Assembly (NCBI GenBank): GCA_036351775.1
Contig: JAZBPX010000061.1
Location: 132,595 to 196,594, forward strand
DNA length: 64,000 bases
Source of the DNA: Pacificimonas sp036351775
GTDB taxonomy: Bacteria; Pseudomonadota; Alphaproteobacteria; Sphingomonadales; Sphingomonadaceae
Direction: 5' to 3'
The notes below the pieces were generated by a model that worked only from the letters and a program-made list of their open reading frames with translations, did no database searches and was not told where the DNA came from. Numbering within the stretch: the stretch's first letter is position 1; each line of letters opens with the position of its first letter. Below are positions 36,720 to 44,206 of the stretch, in pieces. Made by a program: the position numbers and the translations under genes.

Positions 36720-37481
36720 ATGGCCGAGCCGCCGCCCTGGTCCAAGTATCTCGGAGAAATCCGCAGCGTGGCGGAGCTGGCGAAGTTCGCGATCTCCGAC
36801 ACCACGCCGGAACTGCCCGACGGCGACGGTCACCCGGTGATCGTCTATCCGGGATTCCTGGGGTCTGACATCAACACCTACATGCTTAGAAACCGGCTCC
36901 GCGCGCTGGGCTATGACGTGCATGGCTGGGAACAGGGTCAGAACCTGGGACTGCAGCGGAACGAGCTGTCGGAAGCGCGGTCGCAGCTGATCCGCGTCTG
37001 CCAGGATGCGGGCCGCCCGGCGAGCCTATTCGGCTGGAGTCTTGGCGGCCTGATTGCCCGCGAGGTGGCGAAGCGCCGCCCGGACTGTGTGCGGCAAATT
37101 ATAACCGCCGGGACCCCTTGCCGCGACCTGCGCGCGACGAACGCCTGGAAGACTTACGAGCGGGTGAACGACCACCCGGTTGACGATGTCCCGCTGGACA
37201 CCGACTTCGACGAACTGCCGCCCGTGCCCGTTACCGCGATCATCAGCGGCGATGACGGGATTGTCGCGCGCAACTGCATGGATATCGGCTGCGGCACGCG
37301 CCATGAAAGCATTGAGATTACCGGCACCCATGTCGGCCTGGTCTGGTCTCATGCCGTCCTCGACATTCTCGCCGACCGGCTGGCCCAGCCCGAAGGGCGG
37401 TGGACACCCTATGCCGCGCCGGGCATGGAAGAGAGAGACGCCGCAGGGGATGCCTCAAGGGACGACGCAAGCGGCACCTGA
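36720..37481 (+). CDS. Alpha/beta hydrolase (lipase/acyltransferase-like)
   Basis: 253 residues. The nucleophile elbow is GWSLGG, preceded by an oxyanion strand VIVYPGFLGSD. A likely acid is in ISGDDGIVA and the histidine in EITGTHVGLVWS, in the right order. Follows galU by two bases, so probably cotranscribed. The C-terminal tail (ERDAAGDASRDDASGT) is charged and probably disordered. Substrate unknown. Confidence 0.82.
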   Translation: MAEPPPWSKYLGEIRSVAELAKFAISDTTPELPDGDGHPVIVYPGFLGSDINTYMLRNRLRALGYDVHGWEQGQNLGLQRNELSEARSQLIRVCQDAGRPASLFGWSLGGLIAREVAKRRPDCVRQIITAGTPCRDLRATNAWKTYERVNDHPVDDVPLDTDFDELPPVPVTAIISGDDGIVARNCMDIGCGTRHESIEITGTHVGLVWSHAVLDILADRLAQPEGRWTPYAAPGMEERDAAGDASRDDASGT

Positions 37482-37551
37482 CGGAAGGCGGGGATCCATC
37501 CTTAGCGTTTACCTGAACGAGCGTCGGCAGACGGCGACGACTTTCGACCGC

Positions 37552-38205
37552 ATGAAATCGGCCTATGTGTCCGCCGCGCACCGACTGGGTGAACGCGCGT
37601 CCGGAGAGCGTGTGATCGCGAAGGGGGAGGCGGCGGGACTGGACAGCGCGGCGCGCTTTACCGCGAGCCAGCTGGCCATTGTCGACCTGCCGCGCATGGT
37701 GAGGCTGGACGTGCCATGGTGGAACCGCCGCGCCGCGCTCGCCGTCGACCGGTTTCTGGCCGAACGGGAACAGCCAGCCGTTTTCGAGTTCGGATCGGGC
37801 AGCAGTACGGTCTGGCTGGCGCGGCGCGCGGCGTCCGTCGTCAGCGTCGAGCCGCATGCCGAATGGGCGAACGCGCTCAGCGCCCCGCTTCGGCCCTACC
37901 CCCAAGCCGAGGTGCTGGTGCGGAGTGTTCATGCCGGCGGCGGTGCCTTTGCCGCGGCCATCGGCGAGCGGCCGGACAATTACGACCTGATCGTCATCGA
38001 CGGCCGCGAACGGGCCGCCTGCCTCCACGCCGCCCTGCCGCACCTGAAACCCGGCGGCATCGTGCTGTTCGACGACAGCGGACGGCGGCGCTACCGAAGG
38101 GCGATCAGGGCAAGCGGGCTGGTCGAGCGGCGTTATTTCGGCGCGGCCTTTGCGAAGCCTTATCCGGACTTCACCTCGCTCCTGCAGGCACCGGTCAGCG
38201 GCTAA
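37552..38205 (+). CDS. SAM-dependent methyltransferase-like protein
   Basis: 217 residues from ATG 37552. A Rossmann-type methyltransferase core is visible: VFEFGSGSSTVWLARRA (motif I), VVSVEPHAEW (acidic end of strand 2), DLIVIDGRERAACL, LKPGGIVLFDDSGRRRY. An upstream in-frame ATG at 37450 would overlap the hydrolase by 32 bases; the added codons look non-coding, so I leave them out. Acceptor unknown; the setting among glycosyltransferases suggests envelope glycans. Confidence 0.75.
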   Translation: MKSAYVSAAHRLGERASGERVIAKGEAAGLDSAARFTASQLAIVDLPRMVRLDVPWWNRRAALAVDRFLAEREQPAVFEFGSGSSTVWLARRAASVVSVEPHAEWANALSAPLRPYPQAEVLVRSVHAGGGAFAAAIGERPDNYDLIVIDGRERAACLHAALPHLKPGGIVLFDDSGRRRYRRAIRASGLVERRYFGAAFAKPYPDFTSLLQAPVSG

Positions 38206-38208
38206 GCG

Positions 38209-39684
38209 CTAACGGCGCGCCCAGATCTCGACGTCGCGTTCCCATTCCACGCTCCGTTCCGGCAGGACCGCGACGCGGCGATAGTCGGCGGCGAGCGCAG
38301 CCTCAAGCATTGCCGCCGTTTTCCGGTTCGGCGCGGACACGAGCGGTTCGGGCCGGGTGACGATGACAGCGGGCTGCGCGGCAAGCGCGGCGGCGGCGGC
38401 TTCGCCTGCGGGGCGGCCCAGCGCGAAGCGTTCGCGGGCAAAATTCAGATGCTCCGGGAACAGGTAGGGCGTAACGGTGCAGGCCCCGGTTTCGCGGTAG
38501 AGGCTGATCGGGCCGTCATGCACCCAAAGGCAGCCGCCGTTCAGATGCGCGGAGACGGTCCGGGCGAGCGCAGCGGTCGTTACCCTCGCGCGGTCATGCG
38601 GGCCGGCGCTGGGCCAGCCGAAGATGAGGGTGGTGACCGCGATCAGAAAGGCCGCGTAGACGATCCGCGTCCGCTCCCTCGGTAGCACCCAGAAGGCGGC
38701 GACGATCATCGGCGGGAACAGTGGCAGCGTGTAGTGCACGAAGAAGTTCGGCACGGCGACGAAACCGAGAAGCGCGCCGCCGAGCCAGAGCGTGACCAGC
38801 ATCCGCGCCTTCCCGAACGCGGCGAAAGCGAGGGCTGGGATCAGCAGCGGCGAGATGAGCGCGAACATCTTTGCGGCCTGTGCCCAGCCAAGCGCCCCCT
38901 CCCCCGTCCGCTCGAAAATCGAAACGAACACGGCGTGAAGATAGGCGGGGCCTGCGCCCCAGGCGAAGGCGGCGGCGATGCCGAGGAGCGAGGACACCGC
39001 GCCGATGGCGACCATGCTGGCAACAGTCTTCAAAAGGCCGATGGCGGGGACGCCGCGCCTCTGCATCAGCCAGAGGAAGCCGAAGGCGAGTCCCGCGCCC
39101 TCGAAGACGGCAGTGGGCTTGATCGCGACGGCGAGGCCGCAGAGGAGCATGGCGAGGTGCTGTCCGGTGATGGGCCCGTCCCGCTCGCTCGCGCGGATCA
39201 GGAGCACCGCCGCGCCGACGACCGGCAGGTTGTAGAAAACCGGCGACTGGCCGCCGCCGCCCATGAACACCTCGAGGCACAGGAGGTAGACGAGGCCCGC
39301 CGCGGCGGCGACCGGCCAGCCTGTGCGGCGCTTCACGATCAGCGCGACGAGGATCGCCGTGCCGCCCGCCGCTGCCATCGCCCCGATCTGGTAGGCGAGG
39401 AGGCCATCGCCGAACAACGCGAACCCGGCGTAGAGGAGGAACAGGCCAATGGGCTTGCGGTCCCAGACGTCGATATAGGGGACCGCGCCCTGTGTTATCG
39501 CTTCGCCGAACAGGAGGTAGAACTGCTCGTCCATATGATAGTTGGGGTCGCCGAGGGCGGGCAGGCGCACTGCTAGAGTCAAGAGGACGAGCGCGATGAT
39601 CGTGACGGTCCGGGGCGCGAACAACGGAAGCGGTGTCGACGCGGCGGTGATGGTCATGTTCCCCGTCCGTCTGGGAGCGGACAT
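38209..39684 (-). CDS. GT39/ArnT-like membrane glycosyltransferase
   Basis: 491 residues with about 11 hydrophobic segments. The first periplasmic loop carries the acidic pair of GT-C enzymes (YHMDEQFYLL) and WDRKPIGLFLLY resembles the second family motif. Such enzymes move sugars from polyprenyl-phosphate donors to lipid or protein acceptors on the periplasmic face. The neighbouring GT2-GtrA gene could make the donor, and the two are 7 bases apart on the same strand. ATG 39684 is used; 39657 is a possible alternative. Confidence 0.82.
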   Translation of the reverse strand: MSAPRRTGNMTITAASTPLPLFAPRTVTIIALVLLTLAVRLPALGDPNYHMDEQFYLLFGEAITQGAVPYIDVWDRKPIGLFLLYAGFALFGDGLLAYQIGAMAAAGGTAILVALIVKRRTGWPVAAAAGLVYLLCLEVFMGGGGQSPVFYNLPVVGAAVLLIRASERDGPITGQHLAMLLCGLAVAIKPTAVFEGAGLAFGFLWLMQRRGVPAIGLLKTVASMVAIGAVSSLLGIAAAFAWGAGPAYLHAVFVSIFERTGEGALGWAQAAKMFALISPLLIPALAFAAFGKARMLVTLWLGGALLGFVAVPNFFVHYTLPLFPPMIVAAFWVLPRERTRIVYAAFLIAVTTLIFGWPSAGPHDRARVTTAALARTVSAHLNGGCLWVHDGPISLYRETGACTVTPYLFPEHLNFARERFALGRPAGEAAAAALAAQPAVIVTRPEPLVSAPNRKTAAMLEAALAADYRRVAVLPERSVEWERDVEIWARR

Positions 39685-39691
39685 GTTCGCC

Positions 39692-40822
39692 CTAGCGCTT
39701 CGTCCAGGTCAGCCAGCTCGTAACGGCGTAGTTCCAGATGGCGCCCACTGCTGCGCCCGCCGCGCCGGCCAGCCACCACTGGCCGCCCTGTGTGCCGAAC
39801 ACGAAATCGGCAACCCCGACATTCGCCGCCGCGCCCGCCGAGCAGACGAGGCCGAAGCTGAGAAGGCCCTTCCACCAGCCAAGGCCCGTCAGGCGGCGGT
39901 CGCGGTAGGTGAGCGCGTTGTTAAGCGCATAGTTGAACGTCATCGCCGTCATGACCGCAACGGTCTGCGCCAGCATGAAGCCGATGCCCGCGGCGTTGTG
40001 GGCAAGGCCAAGAACGGACAGGTGGACGACCAGGCCGAGCGCGCCGATCGCGCCGAACATCAGGAACTTCACCGGCACGATCCTGCCGACGAGCTTGTCG
40101 AGCAGAAGCTCGAAATATTCGAGCGCCACGGCGCTATCGAGCTTCGATTCGCCCGCAACGCGCGTACGGAATTCGTAAGGGACTTCCTTCAACGTCAGGC
40201 GGCGCGGGTGCGAAGCGACGAGATCGAGCAGGATCTTGTAGCCCACCGAGGAGAGGTTGCCCGCCGCCTCGATCACGACCGACCGCTTCAGCGCGAAGAA
40301 GCCCGACATCGGATCGGACAGCGGCGTCTTCATGACCGGCGCGGCAAGCGCGGTGGCGAACTGGCTGATGCGGACGCGGCTCTTCGCCCACTCGCCCATG
40401 CCGCCGCCATCAGCATAACGTGTCCCGACGGCGAGCTCGAAATCATCCTCCGCAACCGCGCGGTAGAGAGCTGGTAGCGCGCCCTCGTCATGCTGCATAT
40501 CGCCGTCGATCACCGCGACGACCGGCGCAACCGTGGACAGGAACCCCTCGACGACGGCGGAAGACAGACCGCGGCGCCCGACGCGGCGGATCAGGCGGAC
40601 GCGGCGGTCGCTGTGCGCGATCTCTTCGATCACGTCGGGCGTGCCGTCCTGCGAATTGTCGTCAACAAAGATCGCCTCGAACTCGATCCCGGCGAGCGCG
40701 ATTGAGAGCTTCTCGAGGAGCGGCCGGACATTGTCGCGCTCGTTCAGAACCGGAATGATCACGGCCAGCGCCAGCGGCGTCGTTTCGACGTGAAGAAACT
40801 TCTCGAGCGCAACCTGCTGCAT
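39692..40822 (-). CDS. GT2 polyprenyl-phosphate sugar transferase fused to GtrA
   Basis: 376 residues. Residues ~1-240 are a DPM1-like GT2 domain (AVIIPVLNERDNV, VDDNSQDGT, VIDGDMQHDE carrying the DxD, then GFFALKRSV). The C-terminal ~130 residues hold four membrane helices of the GtrA type (FLMFGAIGALGLVVHL, AMTFNYALNNALTYRDRR). The enzyme should load a sugar on polyprenyl phosphate and help flip it. The start at 40822 opens just before the GT2 domain; longer frames run into the repeat element. Confidence 0.88.
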   Translation of the reverse strand: MQQVALEKFLHVETTPLALAVIIPVLNERDNVRPLLEKLSIALAGIEFEAIFVDDNSQDGTPDVIEEIAHSDRRVRLIRRVGRRGLSSAVVEGFLSTVAPVVAVIDGDMQHDEGALPALYRAVAEDDFELAVGTRYADGGGMGEWAKSRVRISQFATALAAPVMKTPLSDPMSGFFALKRSVVIEAAGNLSSVGYKILLDLVASHPRRLTLKEVPYEFRTRVAGESKLDSAVALEYFELLLDKLVGRIVPVKFLMFGAIGALGLVVHLSVLGLAHNAAGIGFMLAQTVAVMTAMTFNYALNNALTYRDRRLTGLGWWKGLLSFGLVCSAGAAANVGVADFVFGTQGGQWWLAGAAGAAVGAIWNYAVTSWLTWTKR

Positions 40823-40950
40823 ATCCGGTCCCCTTCGGCCCCTCGCGGGCATTCGTGATCGGAACCGGTGGTAAAGAAGGGCGGTAAACGAACCGTTGCC
40901 ACGGCAGAGTATTTGTTGGGGAGTGGGGAGAGAGAGAAAGATTCTTTGTT

Positions 40951-41113
40951 TGCGGTCACCATGCGGTGACCTTTCTGATTTGCGTCTCCCTACCGGGAGC
41001 CGCCCGTTCCGCCCCGCTCCCCCTGCCCTAACCACCCCTGAGGATACCATGTGGGGTGGTTAGGGCAGGGGGAGCGGGGCGGAACGGCCCAGGTCACCGG
41101 ATCGGTGACCGCA
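40951..41113. repeat. Family C element with perfect 35-bp inverted repeat
   Basis: Core arms at 41004-41038 and 41053-41087 are exact reverse complements of 35 bases separated by a 14-base loop. Outside them, TGCGGTCACC (40951-40960) pairs with GGTGACCGCA (41104-41113), and each end also carries its own GGTCACC/GGTGACC palindrome (40954-40971 and 41092-41110). The left half is related to 20222-20290. No transposase lies within. It sits in the 357-base spacer (40823-41179) between the GT2-GtrA gene and the first Flp pilin; the rest of that spacer (40823-40950) has no recognised feature. Confidence 0.85.
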
Positions 41114-41116
41114 GAC

Positions 41117-41146
41117 AAAAAAGAGGCGCCGGATTTCTCCGACGCC
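41117..41146 (-). terminator. Rho-independent terminator of Flp pilin gene 1
   Basis: On the minus strand, a 9-bp stem (GGCGTCGGA / TCCGGCGCC, one G-T pair) with a GAAA loop at 41125-41146 is followed by TCTTTTTT (41117-41124). It lies 34 bases after the pilin stop and fits that gene. Confidence 0.85.
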
Positions 41147-41179
41147 CCCTTCTTGTGTCAGCCTGAACTGCCGCGGCGT

Positions 41180-41356
41180 CTAGTTGGACGTCGCGTTGTT
41201 CATGGCGTCCGACGCTTCGGTGAACGTGTTGCTGATGGAATCGCCAAGCGCGCTCATGGCGGCCATGGCGGCAACAGCGATGAGAGCAGCGATCAGGCCA
41301 TATTCAATGGCGGTGGCACCCTCTTCATCACGGCGGAAGTTACGAATGAAAGACAT
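41180..41356 (-). CDS. Flp-type pilin (type IVb), copy 1
   Basis: 58 residues. Typical Flp prepilin: short basic leader (MSFIRNFRRDEEG), prepilin-peptidase site Gly-Ala, then ATAIEYGLIAALIAVAAM with the conserved Glu-Tyr after cleavage, and a short C-terminal tail (SNTFTEASDAMNNATSN). It would be the major subunit of Tad pili. GGAGAA lies upstream of the ATG at 41356. A clear terminator follows. No tad/cpa assembly gene is in the window, so the machinery must lie elsewhere. Confidence 0.93.
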   Translation of the reverse strand: MSFIRNFRRDEEGATAIEYGLIAALIAVAAMAAMSALGDSISNTFTEASDAMNNATSN

Positions 41357-41516
41357 GTTATTCTCCTGACTTCTGGTAGTACGTACTCGTTCGATCCAGT
41401 TGCCTCACCCGGTCCTCACTGGGTCAGCAACTTGGGTTGTAGGGTGCACGTCTTGAGAAGGTCTTAATCCGCTCGGTTATTTTTTCCTTCATGGTGCAGA
41501 TTATTGTTCTGAAACG

Positions 41517-41547
41517 AAAAAGGGCGCCGCGAATAGTGCGCGCGCCC
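41517..41547 (-). terminator. Rho-independent terminator of Flp pilin gene 2
   Basis: On the minus strand a GC-rich hairpin (GGGCGC plus GCG arms, one bulged base, 41522-41547) precedes five T residues (41517-41521). It lies 26 bases past the stop of the second pilin gene. Confidence 0.8.
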
Positions 41548-41573
41548 CTCATGCGAACCGATGCCGGCGCCGG

Positions 41574-41750
41574 TCAGCCCATTGCGTTCGTCGCCTCGTT
41601 CCGGACCTCGCCCCACATCTCACCAAGGCCCTGGCCGAACGCCTCGAACGCGCCGAGCGCCGCCAGGCACAGGAGCGCGGCCAAGAGGCCGTACTCTACG
41701 GCGGTCGCGGCTTCATCGTCGCTGATCAGGGTGTTCAGAAGGATTTTCAC
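41574..41750 (-). CDS. Flp-type pilin (type IVb), copy 2
   Basis: 58 residues from a GTG at 41750, the same length as copy 1. Leader VKILLNTLISDDEA, then ATAVEYGLLAALLCLAALGAF. The residue before the expected cleavage point is Ala rather than Gly, and the leader lacks the usual Arg pair, so processing may differ. A membrane-proximal Cys (LLCLAAL) is unusual. The tail ends GEVRNEATNAMG. It may be a minor pilin or pseudopilin. It is separated from copy 1 by its own terminator. Confidence 0.88.
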   Translation of the reverse strand: MKILLNTLISDDEAATAVEYGLLAALLCLAALGAFEAFGQGLGEMWGEVRNEATNAMG

Positions 41751-41869
41751 GGGCGGACCCCTAGATATGCAGCTTGCTCGTTGGCGTCCGTCCCTTGATA
41801 CGCCGGGCAGGGTTAACAAAGCGCTCCAATCCACATTCTTCATCGCGTTAAGGAAGGGCGGACCTGATT

Positions 41870-42268
41870 TTGCAGACGAAACTCGTTTCGGCGGCGGCCC
41901 TGATCGACCGCGACGGCCGCGTCCTGCTCGCCGAGCGCCCGGCCGGAAAGCACCTTGCGGGCACCTGGGAGTTTCCCGGCGGCAAGGTGGAGGCGGGCGA
42001 ACGCCCGGAGACCGCGCTGATCCGCGAGCTGGAGGAGGAGCTGGGCATCGAGACACGCGAAAGCTGCCTGTCGCCCATCGCCTTCGCCAGACATGATTAC
42101 GAGGATTTTCACCTGGTCCTCCTCGTCTTCGCCTGCCGCAAATGGAGCGGTCAGCCGCGCGGGCGGGAGGGACAGGCGCTGCGCTGGGCGTGGCCGCACG
42201 AGATGTTCGCGCTTAACATGCCGCCCGCCGACAGGCCGCTGATCGGCCTGCTCGACGCGCTGATCTAG
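41870..42268 (+). CDS. mutT: MutT-type Nudix hydrolase (8-oxo-dGTP diphosphatase)
   Basis: 132 residues. The full Nudix box (GGKVEAGERPETALIRELEEELGI; G-x5-E-x7-REUxEExGU) lies at ~37-60 after GTWEFPGG, and LRWAWPHEM near the C-terminus is as in MutT. It should hydrolyse oxidised GTP forms. The start is a TTG at 41870 with AAGGAAGG upstream. It overlaps the convergent methyltransferase gene by 4 bases at its stop. Confidence 0.92.
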   Translation: MQTKLVSAAALIDRDGRVLLAERPAGKHLAGTWEFPGGKVEAGERPETALIRELEEELGIETRESCLSPIAFARHDYEDFHLVLLVFACRKWSGQPRGREGQALRWAWPHEMFALNMPPADRPLIGLLDALI

Positions 42269-43092
42269 GCGGGCCCCTCTTCAGCGGGTTTACCCGGTGC
42301 GGTCCCGGTCAGGGTCAGCACTTCGACAGGCACCGGCATCCGGCCCTCCTCAGCAAGCGGCTGGAGCTGCGCCAGCCAGCCGGACAGCCCGGCGCGGCTG
42401 ACCGGCGCCCTCGACCGCGCCGACAGGTAATTGCTCTCCCCCATCCCGCGCACGTCGCGAAGCATGCGCAGCGGGTCGCGGTAGCCAATGTCGTAGCGGT
42501 AGATGTCGACCACGGGTTCGGAAAAGCCCGCCCGCTGCATCAGGCCCGGCGCCTCTGCCGGATCGACCATGGGCAAGGTGCGCGGCACCGCGCCGCCCGT
42601 CCGTTCGATATCGGCGGTCAACAGCGCCTGCCGGATTTCGCCAGCCGTCTGGCCGCCGATGATGGCCGCGATGAAAATGCCGCCGGGCGTAAGCGCGCGC
42701 CGCGCCTGTACCAGCGCGCCGGGCAGGTCGTTGACGCCGTGCAGGCTGAGGGCGGACACGATCAGGTCGAAGCTGGCGTCCGCGAAGGGCAGCCGGTCCT
42801 CATCGCAGACCACGCCGCTCACCTGCCGCGCAAAGCCTTCGCCCGCATCGGCGGCGATTACCTCGACCGCGCCGATCATCTGCCCCAGCCGCCCGTCATG
42901 CGCGCCGAGGTCGAGGCAGCGCGCCCAGTCGCGCTCGAACGCGGCGGCGCGGTCGGCGATATCCTCGGCCACGGTCTGCTTCAGGAAAGCGAACTCGTCA
43001 TAGGCCGCCGCTGCACGGTCGCGCGCGCGTCGGCGCTGCTGCCGGTCGAAGGGTTCGAAGCGATGGTCGGCGTCTGGGGAGGGTTCGGGCAC
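42265..43092 (-). CDS. Class I methyltransferase, NDUFAF5/BioC-like
   Basis: 275 residues from a GTG at 43092. Motif I is CLDLGAHDGRLG and the post-I acidic residue lies in VEVIAADAGE; LPFADASFDLIVSALSLHGVND and ALTPGGIFIAAIIGG follow. The N-terminal FDRQQRRRARDRAA matches the alphaproteobacterial relatives of mitochondrial NDUFAF5, next to comF as usual. In mitochondria NDUFAF5 hydroxylates an arginine of complex I; the bacterial role is not settled. The longer frame upstream crosses comF and is discarded. Confidence 0.87.
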   Translation of the reverse strand: MPEPSPDADHRFEPFDRQQRRRARDRAAAAYDEFAFLKQTVAEDIADRAAAFERDWARCLDLGAHDGRLGQMIGAVEVIAADAGEGFARQVSGVVCDEDRLPFADASFDLIVSALSLHGVNDLPGALVQARRALTPGGIFIAAIIGGQTAGEIRQALLTADIERTGGAVPRTLPMVDPAEAPGLMQRAGFSEPVVDIYRYDIGYRDPLRMLRDVRGMGESNYLSARSRAPVSRAGLSGWLAQLQPLAEEGRMPVPVEVLTLTGTAPGKPAEEGPA

Positions 43093-43137
43093 GCCGCGCC
43101 TATAGAGATTGCCGCCCGCGCGCGTAAGAGTGGGCGC

Positions 43138-43887
43138 ATGAGGGGAAACGGCACACTGGACCGAGTCGGGGGCATCGCAGCGACCGCGGGCCGCAGCGCT
43201 CTCGACCTTCTCTTGCCGCCGCGCTGCCCGGCCTGCCGCGAGATCGTCGATGCCGACGGCCGGTTCTGCGAACGCTGTTTCCCGGAGCTCGGCTTCATCA
43301 CGGCGCCGCAATGCGCCTGCTGCGGCCTGCCATTCGATATCGATGCCGGGCCGGATGCGCTGTGCGCGGACTGTGCGGGAACCGAGCGGCCCTACACCTC
43401 TGCCCGCGCCGCGTTCCGCTATGAGGGCGCGGCCGTGCCTGTGCTCCTAGGCTTCAAACATGGCGGGCGGGTGCACCTCGCGAGCGTCATGGCGGCGCAG
43501 ATGCTGCGCCTGTTCGCAGCGGCGGCGGTCGATATCATCGTCCCCGTCCCGCTCGATCGCACGCGCCTGCGCACCCGCGGCTACAACCAGGCCGGGCTGA
43601 TCGCCCGCGCGCTCGGCAAGCGCACCGGGCTGCCGGTCGCCGTCGACGGCCTGAAACGGGTGAAGCCAACCAAATCGACCGCCGGTCTCAGCCGCGCGGG
43701 CCGGTTCCGCGCCGCGCAGGGTGCCTTCGCCGGCCAACGCAACCGAGTCGGCAATCGCCGCGTTCTTCTTGTCGATGACGTAATGACCACGGGTGCGACC
43801 GTCGAATCCGCCGCCCGCGCGCTTCGGCGCAGCGGCAGGGCAGCCGATGTTCGGGTCGTGACATTTGCCCGCGCGCTATCCACCTGA
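43138..43887 (+). CDS. ComF family phosphoribosyltransferase-like protein
   Basis: 249 residues. An N-terminal zinc-binding part with paired cysteines (RCPACRE, FCERCF, CACCG, CADC) leads to a phosphoribosyltransferase domain whose PRPP loop is VLLVDDVMTTGATV. PVPLDRTRLRTRGYNQA is the other family landmark. ComF aids DNA uptake in transformable bacteria, and most homologues are uncharacterised. Followed at 33 bases by grxC. Confidence 0.92.
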   Translation: MRGNGTLDRVGGIAATAGRSALDLLLPPRCPACREIVDADGRFCERCFPELGFITAPQCACCGLPFDIDAGPDALCADCAGTERPYTSARAAFRYEGAAVPVLLGFKHGGRVHLASVMAAQMLRLFAAAAVDIIVPVPLDRTRLRTRGYNQAGLIARALGKRTGLPVAVDGLKRVKPTKSTAGLSRAGRFRAAQGAFAGQRNRVGNRRVLLVDDVMTTGATVESAARALRRSGRAADVRVVTFARALST

Positions 43888-43920
43888 GGACGAGCGGCGC
43901 TTTTTTCGAAAGGACCGGCC

Positions 43921-44196
43921 ATGGCCAAGATCGATGTTTATACAAAATTCCTGTGCCCCTATTGCTCACGGGCGAAAGCTTTGCTGTCGCGAAAGGGCGT
44001 GGACTTCAACGAGATCGACATCTCGATGGGCGGCGAGAAGCGGCAGGAAATGCTGCAGCGTGCCAATGGCCGCTCGACCGTGCCGCAGGTCTTCATCGGC
44101 GGCACGCATGTCGGCGGCTCCGATGAGCTCGCCGCGATGGAACAGGCCGGCAAGCTCGATGCGCTGCTGACCGAGGAAGGCATTGGCGCCGCATGA
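43921..44196 (+). CDS. grxC: Glutaredoxin 3
   Basis: 91 residues. Dithiol active site CPYC at the N-terminus (KFLCPYCSRAK), TVPQVFIGGTHVGG with the cis-Pro glutathione site, and GSDELAAMEQAGKLDALL. Reduces protein disulfides with glutathione. Position after comF is conserved in alphaproteobacteria. Confidence 0.96.
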   Translation: MAKIDVYTKFLCPYCSRAKALLSRKGVDFNEIDISMGGEKRQEMLQRANGRSTVPQVFIGGTHVGGSDELAAMEQAGKLDALLTEEGIGAA

Positions 44197-44206
44197 CGGA
44201 CGCCCG

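Noticed and set aside
40942..41122. Extending the 41-kb element to 19-base terminal repeats as transposon ends
   Set aside because: The extra matching bases on the right are the T-run of the pilin terminator, so the extension is probably coincidental; no target duplication is seen.
41461..41490. TTAA / GTTA pattern upstream of Flp pilin copy 1 as a CtrA site
   Set aside because: The spacing and second half do not match TTAA-N7-TTAAC, although pilin control by CtrA would be expected.
41462..41515. XerCD dif site near the GC-skew switch
   Set aside because: AT-rich stretches such as the one around 41499-41512 lack the paired CATAA / TTATG half-sites; nothing in 40-46 kb fitted by eye.
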